64,000 bases of DNA, taken from Acorus gramineus. Its lineage: Eukaryota > Streptophyta > Magnoliopsida > Acorales > Acoraceae. A program made the translations under genes and the position numbers. The stretch is taken from assembly GCA_030737835.1 (NCBI GenBank), contig JAUJYN010000068.1, positions 124,001 through 188,000 on the forward strand. The letters are read 5' to 3'. This document shows, one piece after another, positions 1 through 10,844 of this stretch; within the stretch, counting starts at the first letter, position 1, and each line of letters opens with the position of its first letter. Below the pieces are notes generated by a model. It worked only from the letters and a program-made list of their open reading frames with translations. It had not been told where the DNA came from and did no database searches.

Positions 1-329
1 GGCTTTCCAACGGACTTGGAATTGAGCAATTCGGAGCTATATCGAGGAAGTTATGGCTGTCCCAGTGAAGCTTGCGCAGAATTTCTAGTCAAAGGGCGAC
101 TTAGTCATTCTCCCTTTAGATATTTGTGATAAATATCTCCTCTCTCTCTCTTCCTCTCTCGCTTCCACGCCTAGCTTTCTTGTCTTTCTTTCTCTCTTGC
201 AAACACACCCCCCATGTGTTTGGTTAAAGTCCTCAATGGGATGGAGATGGTGAAGGAAGAAGAGAGGGTTGTGCATGTGTGTTGTTGCTTGTCTTCTCTC
301 CTCTCAAGCTCCCTTTGCATGGATCCCCC

Positions 330-3300
330 TGTCACGCCCCAGGGCGGCCAACCCCGGAACGCGGCAAATGTATATAAAATATCAGAACTACACAAGAGGT
401 CAACAATATATATCATACACAATAACCAGAAAGACATACATACAGCAAGAGCTGACATGATATATACACCAAATGCGGAAGCAAAAGACTGAGTCTGTAT
501 ATAAACATTCTACAGACTCGATACACAATCATACGTCCTGTGAGAGCCAATATACACAAATATACAACTGAACATATACCAACACGTGCCAAGCACGGCA
601 ATAAAATACATACAGCCAAGGAAAGGGATGCTGACAGCCTCTGACTCGCGGACGTAGCGCTGCTCCGCTACTGAAGGAATCCCCCGGAAAGCTCCAACTG
701 CTGCTCCGGCTCCGGCTCAGTGACAACTGGGGAAAAACATGTGCGAGGGGTGAGCCACACGCTCAGTGAACAGCACAACCCACGCATCACGGACAATATT
801 TACCAATATTCCATTATTTTATCCAACCATCAATACATAACAACATAATCCAGTGGTTCGTACTTCGCCGAACCACCACACCCTCACCCTCACCCATCCA
901 TGGGTGACATAGGATTTTGGGACTGATAATCATCTATTCACAAATCCAGTAGGTCGCTCATCGCCAACCCACTACACCCTCACCCTCACCCTACCACGGG
1001 TGACATAGGATTTTGGGACTGACTAGGCTGTTGGTCACCCTTGGTCCACCGATAGCTCTCCCTCCACTCCGTAGGCCGCCTGGTCTACTCCCACGTTCAG
1101 CACAGTCCGTCACCAAATCAGGAGGTGCCTACTAATGGGAGCCCTCTGTCAGGAAGGCCCTGTCTAACACTGGGGTAGTCTCTACCGGATCCAACGCAGG
1201 GAACAGAACAGCCTATCCATACGCATATGATCCACTCGGATCCGCCGACTACATATCATTACAACTCAAATGTCATGAATTCCTCTGAATTCAACCGGGT
1301 GCATCTCCACGATGCGGGGAACATGTACAATCAAAAGCAGTGTTGGAATATCACTGGGGGAAAGAAACTCGGGAGGGCGGCGTGAGTTCCCGATACAGGG
1401 TACCCCGACAACCAAACAAGGAACACGGAGTACCCTAACACGGGTCTCACCGCTGTCCTCGCAAGGTCCCTCCCCTATAATATTCACTACTCATGCTAAT
1501 AATCATACTAATCATACAACATTACTTATAATATTATTGGGACTAGAAACCTTGGGAGGGCAGCCTGAGGTCCCGATACAGGACATCCCGACAACCAAAC
1601 AAGGAACACGGAGTACCCTAACACGGGTCTCAGCGTTGACCTCGCAAGGCTCCTCCCTATAATATTATCCTAAGGCATGCGATCTAACAGATACCAGCAT
1701 TTAATTTAATAAATAAAACTAGTAGGACACATGCATAGGCCGGGTTTCCTAGCATGTAAACAGGGGACATGCTGCAAGGCTCATATGCATATCCTAAGGG
1801 GCAAGTCCCTAACATGCAAAACTAGGAAAACATGCATTCTACACATAAATTATACAATCATGGATACATATTATTGCAGGTTAATATTCATCCAAGACGC
1901 CCCAGGAGAGGTCGGTATACGCCCAAGTGCGTATAACACCTCTCGACTGGGTTGGATTGTCCCACTCACCCGAATTGGGGTCGTCGCGCGACCGTCCGTC
2001 TAGATCTGCAAGACAGACATTCAATATGGTGAGTTAAAATCCATAATTACCCAAAAATACATAACATACACAATTAAACACCCAAAATCCCAAATTAATC
2101 ACCCAACACCCCTCGGCAACCACCCGCACGGCCCCCCGACCGCACGGGTGCACCGCCGCGCTTCAGCCCGCGCACCCCGCGCACCGCCCGGGGCTCCGCG
2201 CATCCACCGAGCCCAGCCGCGGCAGCCCGCACGCGCCCCGCACGCCGTGCGCTGGCCCGCGAGCACCCCGCACGCCCCCGCGCGCGGCGCCTCGCCCCCG
2301 CGCACACCGCCTCGCGCCTTGCCGCGCCCCGCGCACGCCTCGCGCACGCCTCCCGCCCCGCGCGCACCCCGCGCGCACCTCCGCCACCTCCTCCGCGCGC
2401 ACCTCGCGCGTCCAGCACCTCCGGCAGCACCTCCGCGCGCACCTCGCGCGTGCAGCACCTCCGCGCGCACCTCGCGCGTGCAGCACCTCCGGCAGCACCT
2501 CCGCGCGCACCTCGCGCGTGCAGCACCTCCGGCAGCACCTCCGCCAGCACCTCGCGCGTCCAGCAGCTCGGCCAGCACCTCCGCGCGCGCCCAGACCAGC
2601 GCCCAGACCAGCCCCTCGCGCCGGACCCGCGCGACCAGCTCCTCGCGCCCGCTGCCCGCTGCCTGAGGCCCCCAGCACGCCTGCACGACCAGCACAGCAC
2701 GCCGCCCGCGCGCGCCAGCTTGCACGCCGCGCGCACGCGCGCCCGCGCACGCACGCGCGCATGACCGCGCGCGCCCCGCCTGCGCGCTGCTGCTGCTCTG
2801 CCTGCTGCCCGAGAACCCCTCCCTGCAGCCCGAGACCACCCCCCTGCAGCCCGAGCACCTCCAACCACCCTCCCACTGCCCCGACCACCTCCAACCGCCT
2901 CCGACCACCCTCCGACGACCCCCACCGCCACCAACCACCTCCCAACCACAAAACCCTCCCCTAGCAATCATCTAGACAAGAAATGAGAGGGAAAAGAGGC
3001 TTACCGAGGGGAGGAGGAGGTGTCCGGTGGATCTCCACGCGCCGAAACCCTTCCCAAAGCCTTCTCACGCCCCGATCTATCACGGCCCTCGATTTGGCTC
3101 GAAACAGAGGAGAGAGAGGGGAGGTCGGGGAGGCTAGAGTCGTCGGAAATCGGATTTGAAGACACCGGGGCGTAGATCGGGACCCGATCTACACTTCCCG
3201 TGCTTTGGGTTTTCGATTTTGAGGGGTCTAGGGGGCTTGAACGGAAGAAAATCGGAGGAGAGGAGAGAGGAAATCACGTCGGGAGGGATGATGAATAGTG

Positions 3301-3588
3301 ACGAGGTGATTTTTGATTTCTTTTAAGTAGAGCGCGACTTAAAAACCCGGATACGCCCCGGAACTGGAAATTTTTGCAAACGATGCCAGAATTCGATGAA
3401 ATTTTGTGGGAGGTCAGAAATGGCACCAGGACACCAAATATGCAGTCAGATTTCCAATCGGAGTCCTCTAGCTCAGACGATAGCTAACAGTCTGAAATTA
3501 TGCGGTTCCGACCAAAAACCCTAAAAATTTTAAAAACCGCCAGGGCGCTCTAACGGTTACCAACAGGTTAAAAGTGACATATATAACA
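330..3588 (-). repeat. 3' LTR of the gypsy element at 330-9659
   Basis: This 3259-bp LTR matches 6406-9659 along its full length, with scattered substitutions and small indels, including a copy-number change in the GC minisatellite near 2400-2580. Read on the minus strand, the order is: start TGTTATATATGTCACTTTT; U3 to about 3300; a promoter region with the ATTCATCATC motif (complement at 3288-3300); a candidate donor near 2990-3005; a CpG-dense block (2100-2960); the ATCTAGACGG block near 1965-2013; two 120-bp modules (1360-1470 and 1550-1660); tandem CCCTCA-type repeats (880-1020); the 3' stem-loop (491-525); and the end GGGGCGTGACA. The long Arg/Ala-rich reading frames in the GC block are compositional artefacts. 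Confidence 0.93.
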
Positions 3589-3604
3589 TTATTCCCCCCT
3601 TAGG
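3589..3604 (-). other. Polypurine tract of element 330-9659
   Basis: The plus strand reads as a short AT stretch followed by a run of Cs directly against the inner edge of the LTR; on the element strand this is a G-run ending just before TGTTAT. Position and composition are those of the plus-strand priming site of a gypsy element. The same tract borders the LTRs at 29764-29779 and 38098-38112. Confidence 0.85.
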
Positions 3605-3870
3605 AAATTTTGTCCCCAAAATTCGCCAAAAACATCTAGGAGGGGAAAGATGCGGATACGCGTCGAACCTGGCCTCCATGAGCTCCCAAGTGTCCTTAAC
3701 ACCGGAACGGTGCTGCCATCGCACCTCGACCAACTGGACGGTCTTGGTGCAGAGCCTCCTCACGCGGCGGTCCATGATCTCAATCGACTGCTCCACGAAT
3801 GACTGTCCGGCTCAGAGACGAGCGGCTCGAACGGGATGACGTGAGCAGGATCGTGGACACCTTTACCCAA
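3600..3870 (-). pseudogene. Remnant of gypsy pol C-terminus (post-integrase region)
   Basis: Minus-strand translation gives a stretch containing RVRRLCTKTVQLVEVRWQH followed by a TWELME motif and a YPHL motif. This is the typical tail of plant chromovirus-like pol proteins, after the integrase core. The upstream part (DPAHVIPFEPL-like) lies in another frame, so at least one frameshift separates the pieces. No catalytic integrase residues or reverse transcriptase remain in this element. The relatives at 29900-30110 and 37730-38060 retain a longer version. Confidence 0.75.
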
Positions 3871-4930
3871 CTGCGAACCCACCACTCCAAGACGGAGAGG
3901 TAAGAATTGGCGCTGAGGTGAGCCTCCGAGTAAACTCCAGGAAGCTCTCCTCGCAAGGCGGGGACCACTCGAACCGGATATCCTTCCGAGTAAGGCGGTT
4001 AAGAGGAACAGCTATCTTCGAGAATCCTCGTCAACCTCCTGCAATAACTCGCCAAACTCCGGAAGCTCCGAATCCATGCGGGGCTCGACGGTCTACGCCA
4101 ATTCGACATAGCAAGCGTCTTACCCGGGTCCACAGATATCCTTCACCAGAAACCACTCAGCCCAAAAGGCCTTAACCTCTAACCAAACTCGCACTTGATC
4201 TCTCATCTATCTGATGCTTCCATGGCATCCCTTGCCTGGGAAAAGAAACCTCGGGAGGGCACCATGAAATCCCGATATAGGATACCCCGACAACCAAACA
4301 AGGAACACGAAGTACCCTAGCCCGGGTTCCAACGCCGACCTCACAAGGCCCCTTAATCCAGAAAGGAACACTGGAAGAAGACATCATTTAAAAAACACTA
4401 ACTCCTCCGGATCACCTACATCTAGATGATCACCCAACGATGTCATTCAACATCCTTTGCAAGACCGGACCCAACATCATTGGGAACGGTCCAACAGAAA
4501 TTGGGTTACGAGCGACCCGCCTTCGCCTCATCCACACCCTCACTCCCGAAAGGAGACATTTTGGGACTTTGGGAGAGACTTAGACTGCTCTCTACCCCTG
4601 GTCCACCGGTAGCCTCTCCCCGCTCCGTAGCTCGCCTGGTCCTCTGACCGGGAGCCTGTCTAACGCCGGGGCTGTACTACGCGGATCCAACTAAGGGGAG
4701 AGCGATTCCACGCTCGCGACACCATTCAATAATCTCTTACCGGGTAGCCCCTACCTAGCATACTCCCAAATTCAGTACCCCTCCGACTGCATCGGCGGTA
4801 CCTACTGATGGGAACTCACTGCCAGGACGGCTAAAACCCGGCTTCCTTAACCCAAACAACCGCTCTTGACACTCACTCATCCAGATACCCCACACACTTG
4901 CATAATAACCACCAATTACACACACACTAT
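3871..4930 (-). other. Non-coding interior of element 330-9659 with LTR-like modules
   Basis: No coding similarity is recognisable here. Two stretches resemble LTR cassettes. Positions 4230-4370 carry the 120-bp module with the words CCCGACAACCAAACAAGGAACACG that also sits in A-type LTRs. Positions 4426-4870 resemble the B-type LTR section with GGATCC, GTAGCC.CTACC and GGTACCTACTGATGGGA words. The interior has therefore exchanged or captured LTR sequence where pol would normally be. Confidence 0.6.
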
Positions 4931-4932
4931 CC

Positions 4933-6286
4933 TTATACTAGAAAGCTGGGAACACAAGATGATACCTCGAACCATGACACCCGAAGGCTGCGCCTCCTCG
5001 GCCGTAAGCGCTGCAACTCTGCCTTGAACCAACCGCGGCTGAGGAACAGGGCACGCCTCGCCGGCTGCACTGGCTGCTGCTGGCGCTGAGGCTGCTGCTG
5101 CTGCTGCTGGCGCGGAAGCTGCTGCTGCAAGAACGGCGGCTGCTGAGGTGGCACTCGGGGTCGGTCAGCATCTGGGCAATTGTATCTGATATGCCCGATG
5201 CGCTGACAATGAAAACAGCGCCGCTTCTCCGGCTGCCAGGACTGGATGGGCACTGCTGCAATGGGCGCCGGATCCCATACTGGCACCGCATCTGCTGGAG
5301 GAGAGGCAGCCGCTGACTGCTCGAAGCGGGGCCTCTTCCTCTTGCGCTGCCCCTGGTCCCGACTCCCGGAAGGACCCTGATCTGAAGAAGGGGTCGGAGC
5401 CCGCACTTGAATCCCGAGGTCTCTCTCGACGGTCTTCGCCCGAGACACTACGTCGGAGTACCTCGTGAAAGCGTGGGCAGTGACATGCACCCGGATAGCG
5501 CTGCTGAGACCCAGCTCGAATCGCCGGCACCTCGTGACCTCATCCGTCACCAAGGCTGGAGCAAATCTGGACAGACTCGTGAAGCGCGCAGAGTAGTCAG
5601 CGACGGACATGGTGCCCTGAGTCAGCTGCTCGAACTCCCGCTCCACTAGCTGTCGCGTCGAGAACGGAAAATACTCATCCAGAAGCCTCCGGAATCCCGC
5701 CCAAGAAAGCTGCTCCACTCCCTCTGGAATGTCCACCACTCGGGTAGCCCACCATCGGCGGCGTCACCCTTCAGCATGAAGGTGGCCAGGGCGACTCGCT
5801 GGCGATCGGTGCAAAGCATGGCCGCGAAAATGGTGTCCACCTCCCTCAACCAACGCTCTGGCGCAAGAGGATCTGCCGACTGCCCATGAAACTCGGGAGG
5901 ATGGAGCTTTAGAAAGGCTGCGAGGCCACTCTGCTGCACTCGCGCTGCCGCCTCTAGCTCCTCCTCCCTCTGCAGGGGATCCTCAACTCCTACTGCCGGA
6001 ACTGCCACAGGAACTGGGGGTACATCGGGTACCACAGGCGGATCTGCCACCAAGGGGACCTGCGGAACTGCCTCGCGGGTCGCCCTCAGCTCCTGAATCT
6101 CCCTAGCCTGCTCTGCCAACATCCGCGTCTGTGTCTCCACCAAATCAGCCAACCGAGCGAAAGCACGCTCCCAAGCAGGAGGCTCCTGCGTCAAGGGCTC
6201 TCCGTAGCATCCTCGTCTCTGGTAGGTCCGGAAACCTCCAAAGACCGAGAGGGACCTCGTCCGCGCCGTCCTCTGCGAGGAGGCAT
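4933..6286 (-). pseudogene. gag: Broken gypsy gag (capsid and zinc-knuckle nucleocapsid)
   Basis: A Gag of the Tekay/Del-like Ty3/gypsy type on the minus strand. The likely original start is the ATG at 6286-6284 (MPPRRGRRGRG...), but that frame soon meets a stop near 6190. The frame continues from about 6194 with a coiled N-terminal region (ERAFARLADLVETQ) and a capsid segment (KLHPPEFHG, then PERWLREVDTIF). A second frameshift, apparently one missing base near 5753, moves the capsid (FRRLLDEYFPFSTRQL, REFEQLTQGTMSV) to a frame running from 5739. A CCHC zinc knuckle CFHCQRIGHIRYNC lies near 5178-5220, followed by a Gln-rich tract. No protease follows; sequence after 4990 is unrelated. Two frame breaks make it non-functional, although similarity to the family is otherwise well preserved. 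Confidence 0.9.
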
Positions 6287-6387
6287 ATCAGCACCCTAAG
6301 AAAACCAGACACTAGGATCAGAATACTCATCTCGAAATCCTAGGACTCACTTCTACGAAAGAAAGACTATTGGCTCTGACAGGACCA

Positions 6388-6400
6388 GGCTCTGATACCA
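6388..6400 (-). other. Primer binding site, tRNA-Met type
   Basis: The minus strand reads TGGTATCAGAGCC, complementary to the 3' end of plant initiator tRNA-Met, five bases inside the LTR edge at 6406. It fixes the 5' LTR as 6406-9659 and the element orientation as minus. Confidence 0.92.
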
Positions 6401-6405
6401 ACTTT

Positions 6406-9400
6406 TGTCACGCCCCAGGGCGGCCAACCCCGGGACGCGGCAAATGTATACATATCATATCATAAGCCTACACAGGAGGTCAACAATATATATCATACAC
6501 AATAACCAGAATGACATACAACGACAAGAAGCTGACATGATATATACACCTAATGCGGAAGCAAAAGACTGAATCTGTGAATAAACATTCTACAGACTCG
6601 ATACTCAATCATACGTCCTGTGAGAGCCAATATACACAAATATACAACTGAACATATACAACACGTGCCAAGCACGGAAATAAAATACATACAGCCAAGG
6701 AAAGGGATGCTGACAGCCTCTGGTACTCGCGGACGTAGCGCTGCTCCGCTACTGAAGAAATCCCTCGGAAAGCTCCAACTGCTGCTCCGGCTCCAGCTCA
6801 GGCTCAGTGACCACTGGGGAAAAACATGTGCGAGGGGTGAGCCACACGCTCAGTGAACAGCACAACCCACGCATCACGGACAATATTTACCAATATTCCA
6901 TTATTTTATCCAGCCATCAATACATAACAACATAATCCAGTGGTTCGTACTTCGCCGAACCACCACACCCTCACCCTCACCCATCCATGGGTGACATAGG
7001 ATTTTGGGACTGATAATCATCTATTCACAACTCCAGTGGGTCGCTCATCGCCAACCCACTACACCCTCACCCTCACCCTACCACGGGTGACATAGGATTT
7101 TGGGACTGACTAGGCTGTTGGTCACCCTTGGTCCACCGATAGTCTCTCCCTCCACTCCGTAGGCCGCCTGGTCTACTCCCACATTCAGCACAGTCCGTCA
7201 CCAAATCAGGAGGTGCCTACTAATGGGAGCCCTCTGTCAGGAAGGCCCTGTCTAACGCTGGGGGTAGCCTCTACCGGATCCAACGCAGGGAACAGAACAG
7301 CCTATCCATACGCATATGATCCACTCGGATCCGCCGACAACACATCATCACAACTCAAATGTCATGAATTCCTCTGAATTCAACCGGGTGCATCTCCACG
7401 ATGCGGGGAACATGTACAATCAAAAGCAGTGTTGGAATATCACTGGGGGAAAGAAACTCGGGAGGGCGGCGTGAGTTCCCGATACAGGGTACCCCGACAA
7501 CCAAACAAGGAACACGGAGTACCCTAACACGGGTCTCACCGCTGTCCTCGCAAGGTCCCTCCCCTATAATATTCACTACTCATGCTAATAATCATACTAA
7601 TCATACAACATTACTTATAATATTATTGGGACTAGAAACCTTGGGAGGGCAGCCTGAGGTCCCGATACAGGACATCCCGACAACCAAACAAGGAACACGG
7701 AGTACCCTAACACGGGTCTCAGCGTTGACCTCGCAAGGCTCCTCCCTATAATATTATCCTAAGGCATGCGATCTAACAGATACCAGCATTTAATTTAATA
7801 AATAAAACTAGTAGGACACATGCATAGGCCGGGTTTCCTAGCATGTAAACAGGGGACATGCTGCATGGCTCATATGCACATCCTAAGGGGCAAGTCCCTA
7901 ACATGCAAAACTAGGGAAACATGCATTCTACACATAAATTATACAATCATGGATTACATATTATTGCAGGTTAATATTCATCCAAGACGCCCCAGGAGAG
8001 GTCGGTATACGCCCAAGTGCGTATAACACCTCTCGACTGGGTTGGATTGTCCCACTCACCAGAGATCGGGGTCGTCGCGTGACCGCCCGTCTAGATCTGC
8101 AAGACAGACATTCAATATGGTGAGTTAGAATCCATAATCACCCAAAAATACATAACATACACAATTAAACACCCAAAATCCCAAATTAATCATCCAACAC
8201 CCCCGGCAACCACCCGCACGGCCCCCCGACCGCCCGGGTGCACCGCCGCGCTTCAGCCCGCGCACCCCGCGCACCGCCCGGGGCTCCGCGCATCCACCGA
8301 GCCCAGCCGCGGCAGCCCGCACGCGCCCCGCACGCCGTGCGATGGCCCGCGAGCACCCCGCACGCCCCCGCGCGCGGCGCCTCGCCCCCGCGCACACCGC
8401 CTCGCGCCTTGCCGCGCCCCGCGCACGCCTCGCGCACGCCTCCCCGCCCCGCGCGCACCCCGCGCGCACCTCCGCCACCTCCTCCGCGCGCACCTCGCGC
8501 GTCCAGCACCTCCGCGCGCACCTCGCGCGTGCAGCACCTCCGCGCGCGCCTCGCGCGTGCAGCACCTCCGGCAGCACCTCCGCGCGCACCTCGCGCGTGC
8601 AGCACCTCCGGCAGCACCTCCGCCAGCACCTCGCGCGTCCAGCAGCTCGGCCAGCACCTCCGCGCGCGCCCAGACCAGCGCCCAGACCAGCCCCTCGCGC
8701 CGGACCCGCGCGACCAGCTCCTCGCGCCCGCTGCCCGCTGCCTGAGGCCCCCAGCACGCCTGCACGACCAGCACAGCACGCCGCCCGCGCGCGCCAGCTT
8801 GCACGCCGAACGCACGCACGCGCGCATGACCGCGCGCGCCCCGCCTGCGCGCTGCTGCTGCTCTGCCTGCTGCCCGAGAACCCCTCCCTGCAGCCCGAGA
8901 CCACCCCCTGCAGCCCGAGCACCTCCAACCACCTCTCCCACTGCCGCCGACCACCTCCAACCACCTCCGACCACCCTCCGACGACCCCCACTGCCACCAA
9001 CCACCTCCCAACCACAAAACCCTCCCCTAGCAATCATCTAGACAAGAAATGAGAGGGAAAAGAGGCTTACCGAGGGGAGGAGGAGGTGTCCGGTGGATCT
9101 CCACGCGCCGAAACCCTTCCCACAAGCCTTCTCACGACCCGATCTATCACGGCCCTCGGTTTGGCTCGAAACAGAGGAGAGAGAGGGGAGGTCGGGGAGG
9201 CTAGAGTCGTCGGAATCGGGATTTGAAGGCACCGGGGTGTAGATCGGGACCCGATCTACACTTCCCGTGCTTTAGGTTTTCGATTTTGAGGGGTCTAGGG
9301 GGCTCGAACGGAAGAAAATCGGAGGAGAGGAGAGAGGAAATCACGTCGGGAGGGATGATGAATAGTGACGAGGTGATTTTTGATTTCTTTTAAGTAGAGC

Positions 9401-9659
9401 GCGACTTAAAAACCCGGATACGCCCCGGAACTGGGAAATTTTTGCAAACGATGCCAGAATTCAATGAAATTTTTGTGGGAGGTCAGAAATGGCACCAGGA
9501 CACCAAATATGCAGTTAGATTTTCAATCGGAGTCCTCTAGCTCAGACGATAGCTAACAGTCTAAAATTATGCGGTTCCGACCAAAAACCCTAAAAATTTT
9601 AAAAACCGCCAGGGCGCTCTAACGGTTACCAACAGGTTAAAAGTGACACATATCTAACA
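6406..9659 (-). repeat. 5' LTR of the gypsy element at 330-9659
   Basis: This 3254-bp LTR is the partner of 330-3588. It carries the same GC-rich block (8190-9030), two 120-bp modules (about 7450-7560 and 7640-7750), the ATCTAGACGG block with flanking TTGCAG and GGTGAGTGG words (about 8050-8106, minus strand), tandem CCCTCA repeats (6965-7090) and a stem-loop close to its 3' end (about 6567-6602). Many long frames overlap in the GC block on both strands; none is supported as a gene. Confidence 0.93.
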
Positions 9660-10844
9660 CCCCCCCCCTGATTTTCGGCTGAAGAGGAGGCTGAGGAGAG
9701 GCTGAGGAGGTGGTGGTAGTGGTGGTGGCGGTTGAGGTGGTCGCGGGTGCGTCGAGGGCCCCCGAACCTCCCCCTTTTGTTCCCCCTCCAAGGTGAGCCT
9801 TTCCCCTTCTTTTCTTGGTTTTCTTGGCTTAAGGGGATGTTAGGGAGGTCATGCATGCTAGGTAGATGGGTTAGGGTGTGTGTGAGGGGTTGGGAAGGGT
9901 TAAAATGGGGTTAAGAGGGGCTGGGCGCGAGGTGGGCGCGGTCTGCGCGCGTGCGCGCGTAGGCGCGAGCGCATGCGAGTGCGCGGGTGCGCGTGGGAGT
10001 GCGCGTGGGTGCGCGCGAGTGTGCGCAGGCGCGAGCGTGCGCGCGGGCGGCAGTGCGCCTGGGCATGTGCCTGGGCGCGGGGCAGGGGACTAGTGCGCGT
10101 GCTTGCGCGTGCTGGGGCGTGCGCGGGGTGCTGTGTGAGGGCGCGGGCTGGACGCGCGGTGCGCGCGGGCGAGCGCGAGCGTGCGCGTGGCAGCGCGTCT
10201 GGGCCCGCGGGGTGCGTGCATGCGTGCGCGTGCGGGGGGCCATGCGTGTGGCTACCCGAGGGTTTGGGTAGGTGTCGGGGCACTACGTGCGTGCTCGCAT
10301 GCGTGCGAGCCCGTATGCATGCTTGTCCGAGTTTTGGGTATTTCTAATCATTTCTATGTGTAAATTGTGTTGTTTCTCACCAGTTGGATGCCCCTACCTT
10401 GCAGATCTCGTCGGATGGGATGCGCGAGGTCCCGGGTTGTAAGGTGAGTGGTTTGATTCCAATCCCCCCCCTCTCTAGGGATGCGCTCGACCCGCGTAGA
10501 CGCGCGTCGCGCATCGATGGGGCCCCCTAACTAATATGTAGATATTTTGCATGTTAGGGATATACATCCATGTATCGTGTATAGAGGCCCGTACATGCCT
10601 GGACGCCATGTTCTGTACTTAAAAGCCTTGATCTATGCATGATTAATATGATGTATCCATGCCACATTAGACCTTGTATGCTAGGGAAATGCATCCTGAC
10701 ACCATGTTTCATGCTAGGAAAGCCCTGAACCTATGCATGTTCCCATTTAGTTTAATTTATTTAAATCAAGATGGGATTATGTGATTATATTGTTGCAAGC
10801 ATGCCTTAGAGAATATTATAACCTTGTTGTTATAATATATGTTT

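Larger units (their letters stand above)
330..9659 (-). mobile_element. Non-autonomous Ty3/gypsy element with 3.25-kb LTRs (A type), gag-bearing
   Basis: A complete minus-strand LTR retrotransposon. Its LTRs lie at 330-3588 and 6406-9659 around a 2.8-kb interior (3589-6405). LTR ends are TGTTA...GTGACA in element orientation. The TSD is CCCCC (325-329 and 9660-9664), and the uninterrupted target is seen in related LTRs near 32428 and 38810, where CCCCC is followed directly by TGATTT. A tRNA-Met primer site and a polypurine tract sit at the expected edges. The interior has a broken gag and only the last part of pol; protease, reverse transcriptase, RNase H and most of integrase are absent. It could move only with proteins supplied in trans. 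By eye the LTRs differ by a few percent, so insertion was fairly recent. Confidence 0.95.

Noticed and set aside
880..1020. CCCTCA repeats as interstitial telomere sequence
   Set aside because: The unit is part of an LTR minisatellite of about 80 bases and is not the plant telomere heptamer.
2095..2971. Overlapping frames of 250-300 residues rich in Arg/Ala or Pro/Ala on both strands, and similar ones at 8125-9052, 12329-13361, 16792-17747, 25591-26301 and 62565-63849
   Set aside because: They come from GC-rich, stop-poor LTR repeats, exist in several frames at once, lack domains and are not conserved between LTR copies.
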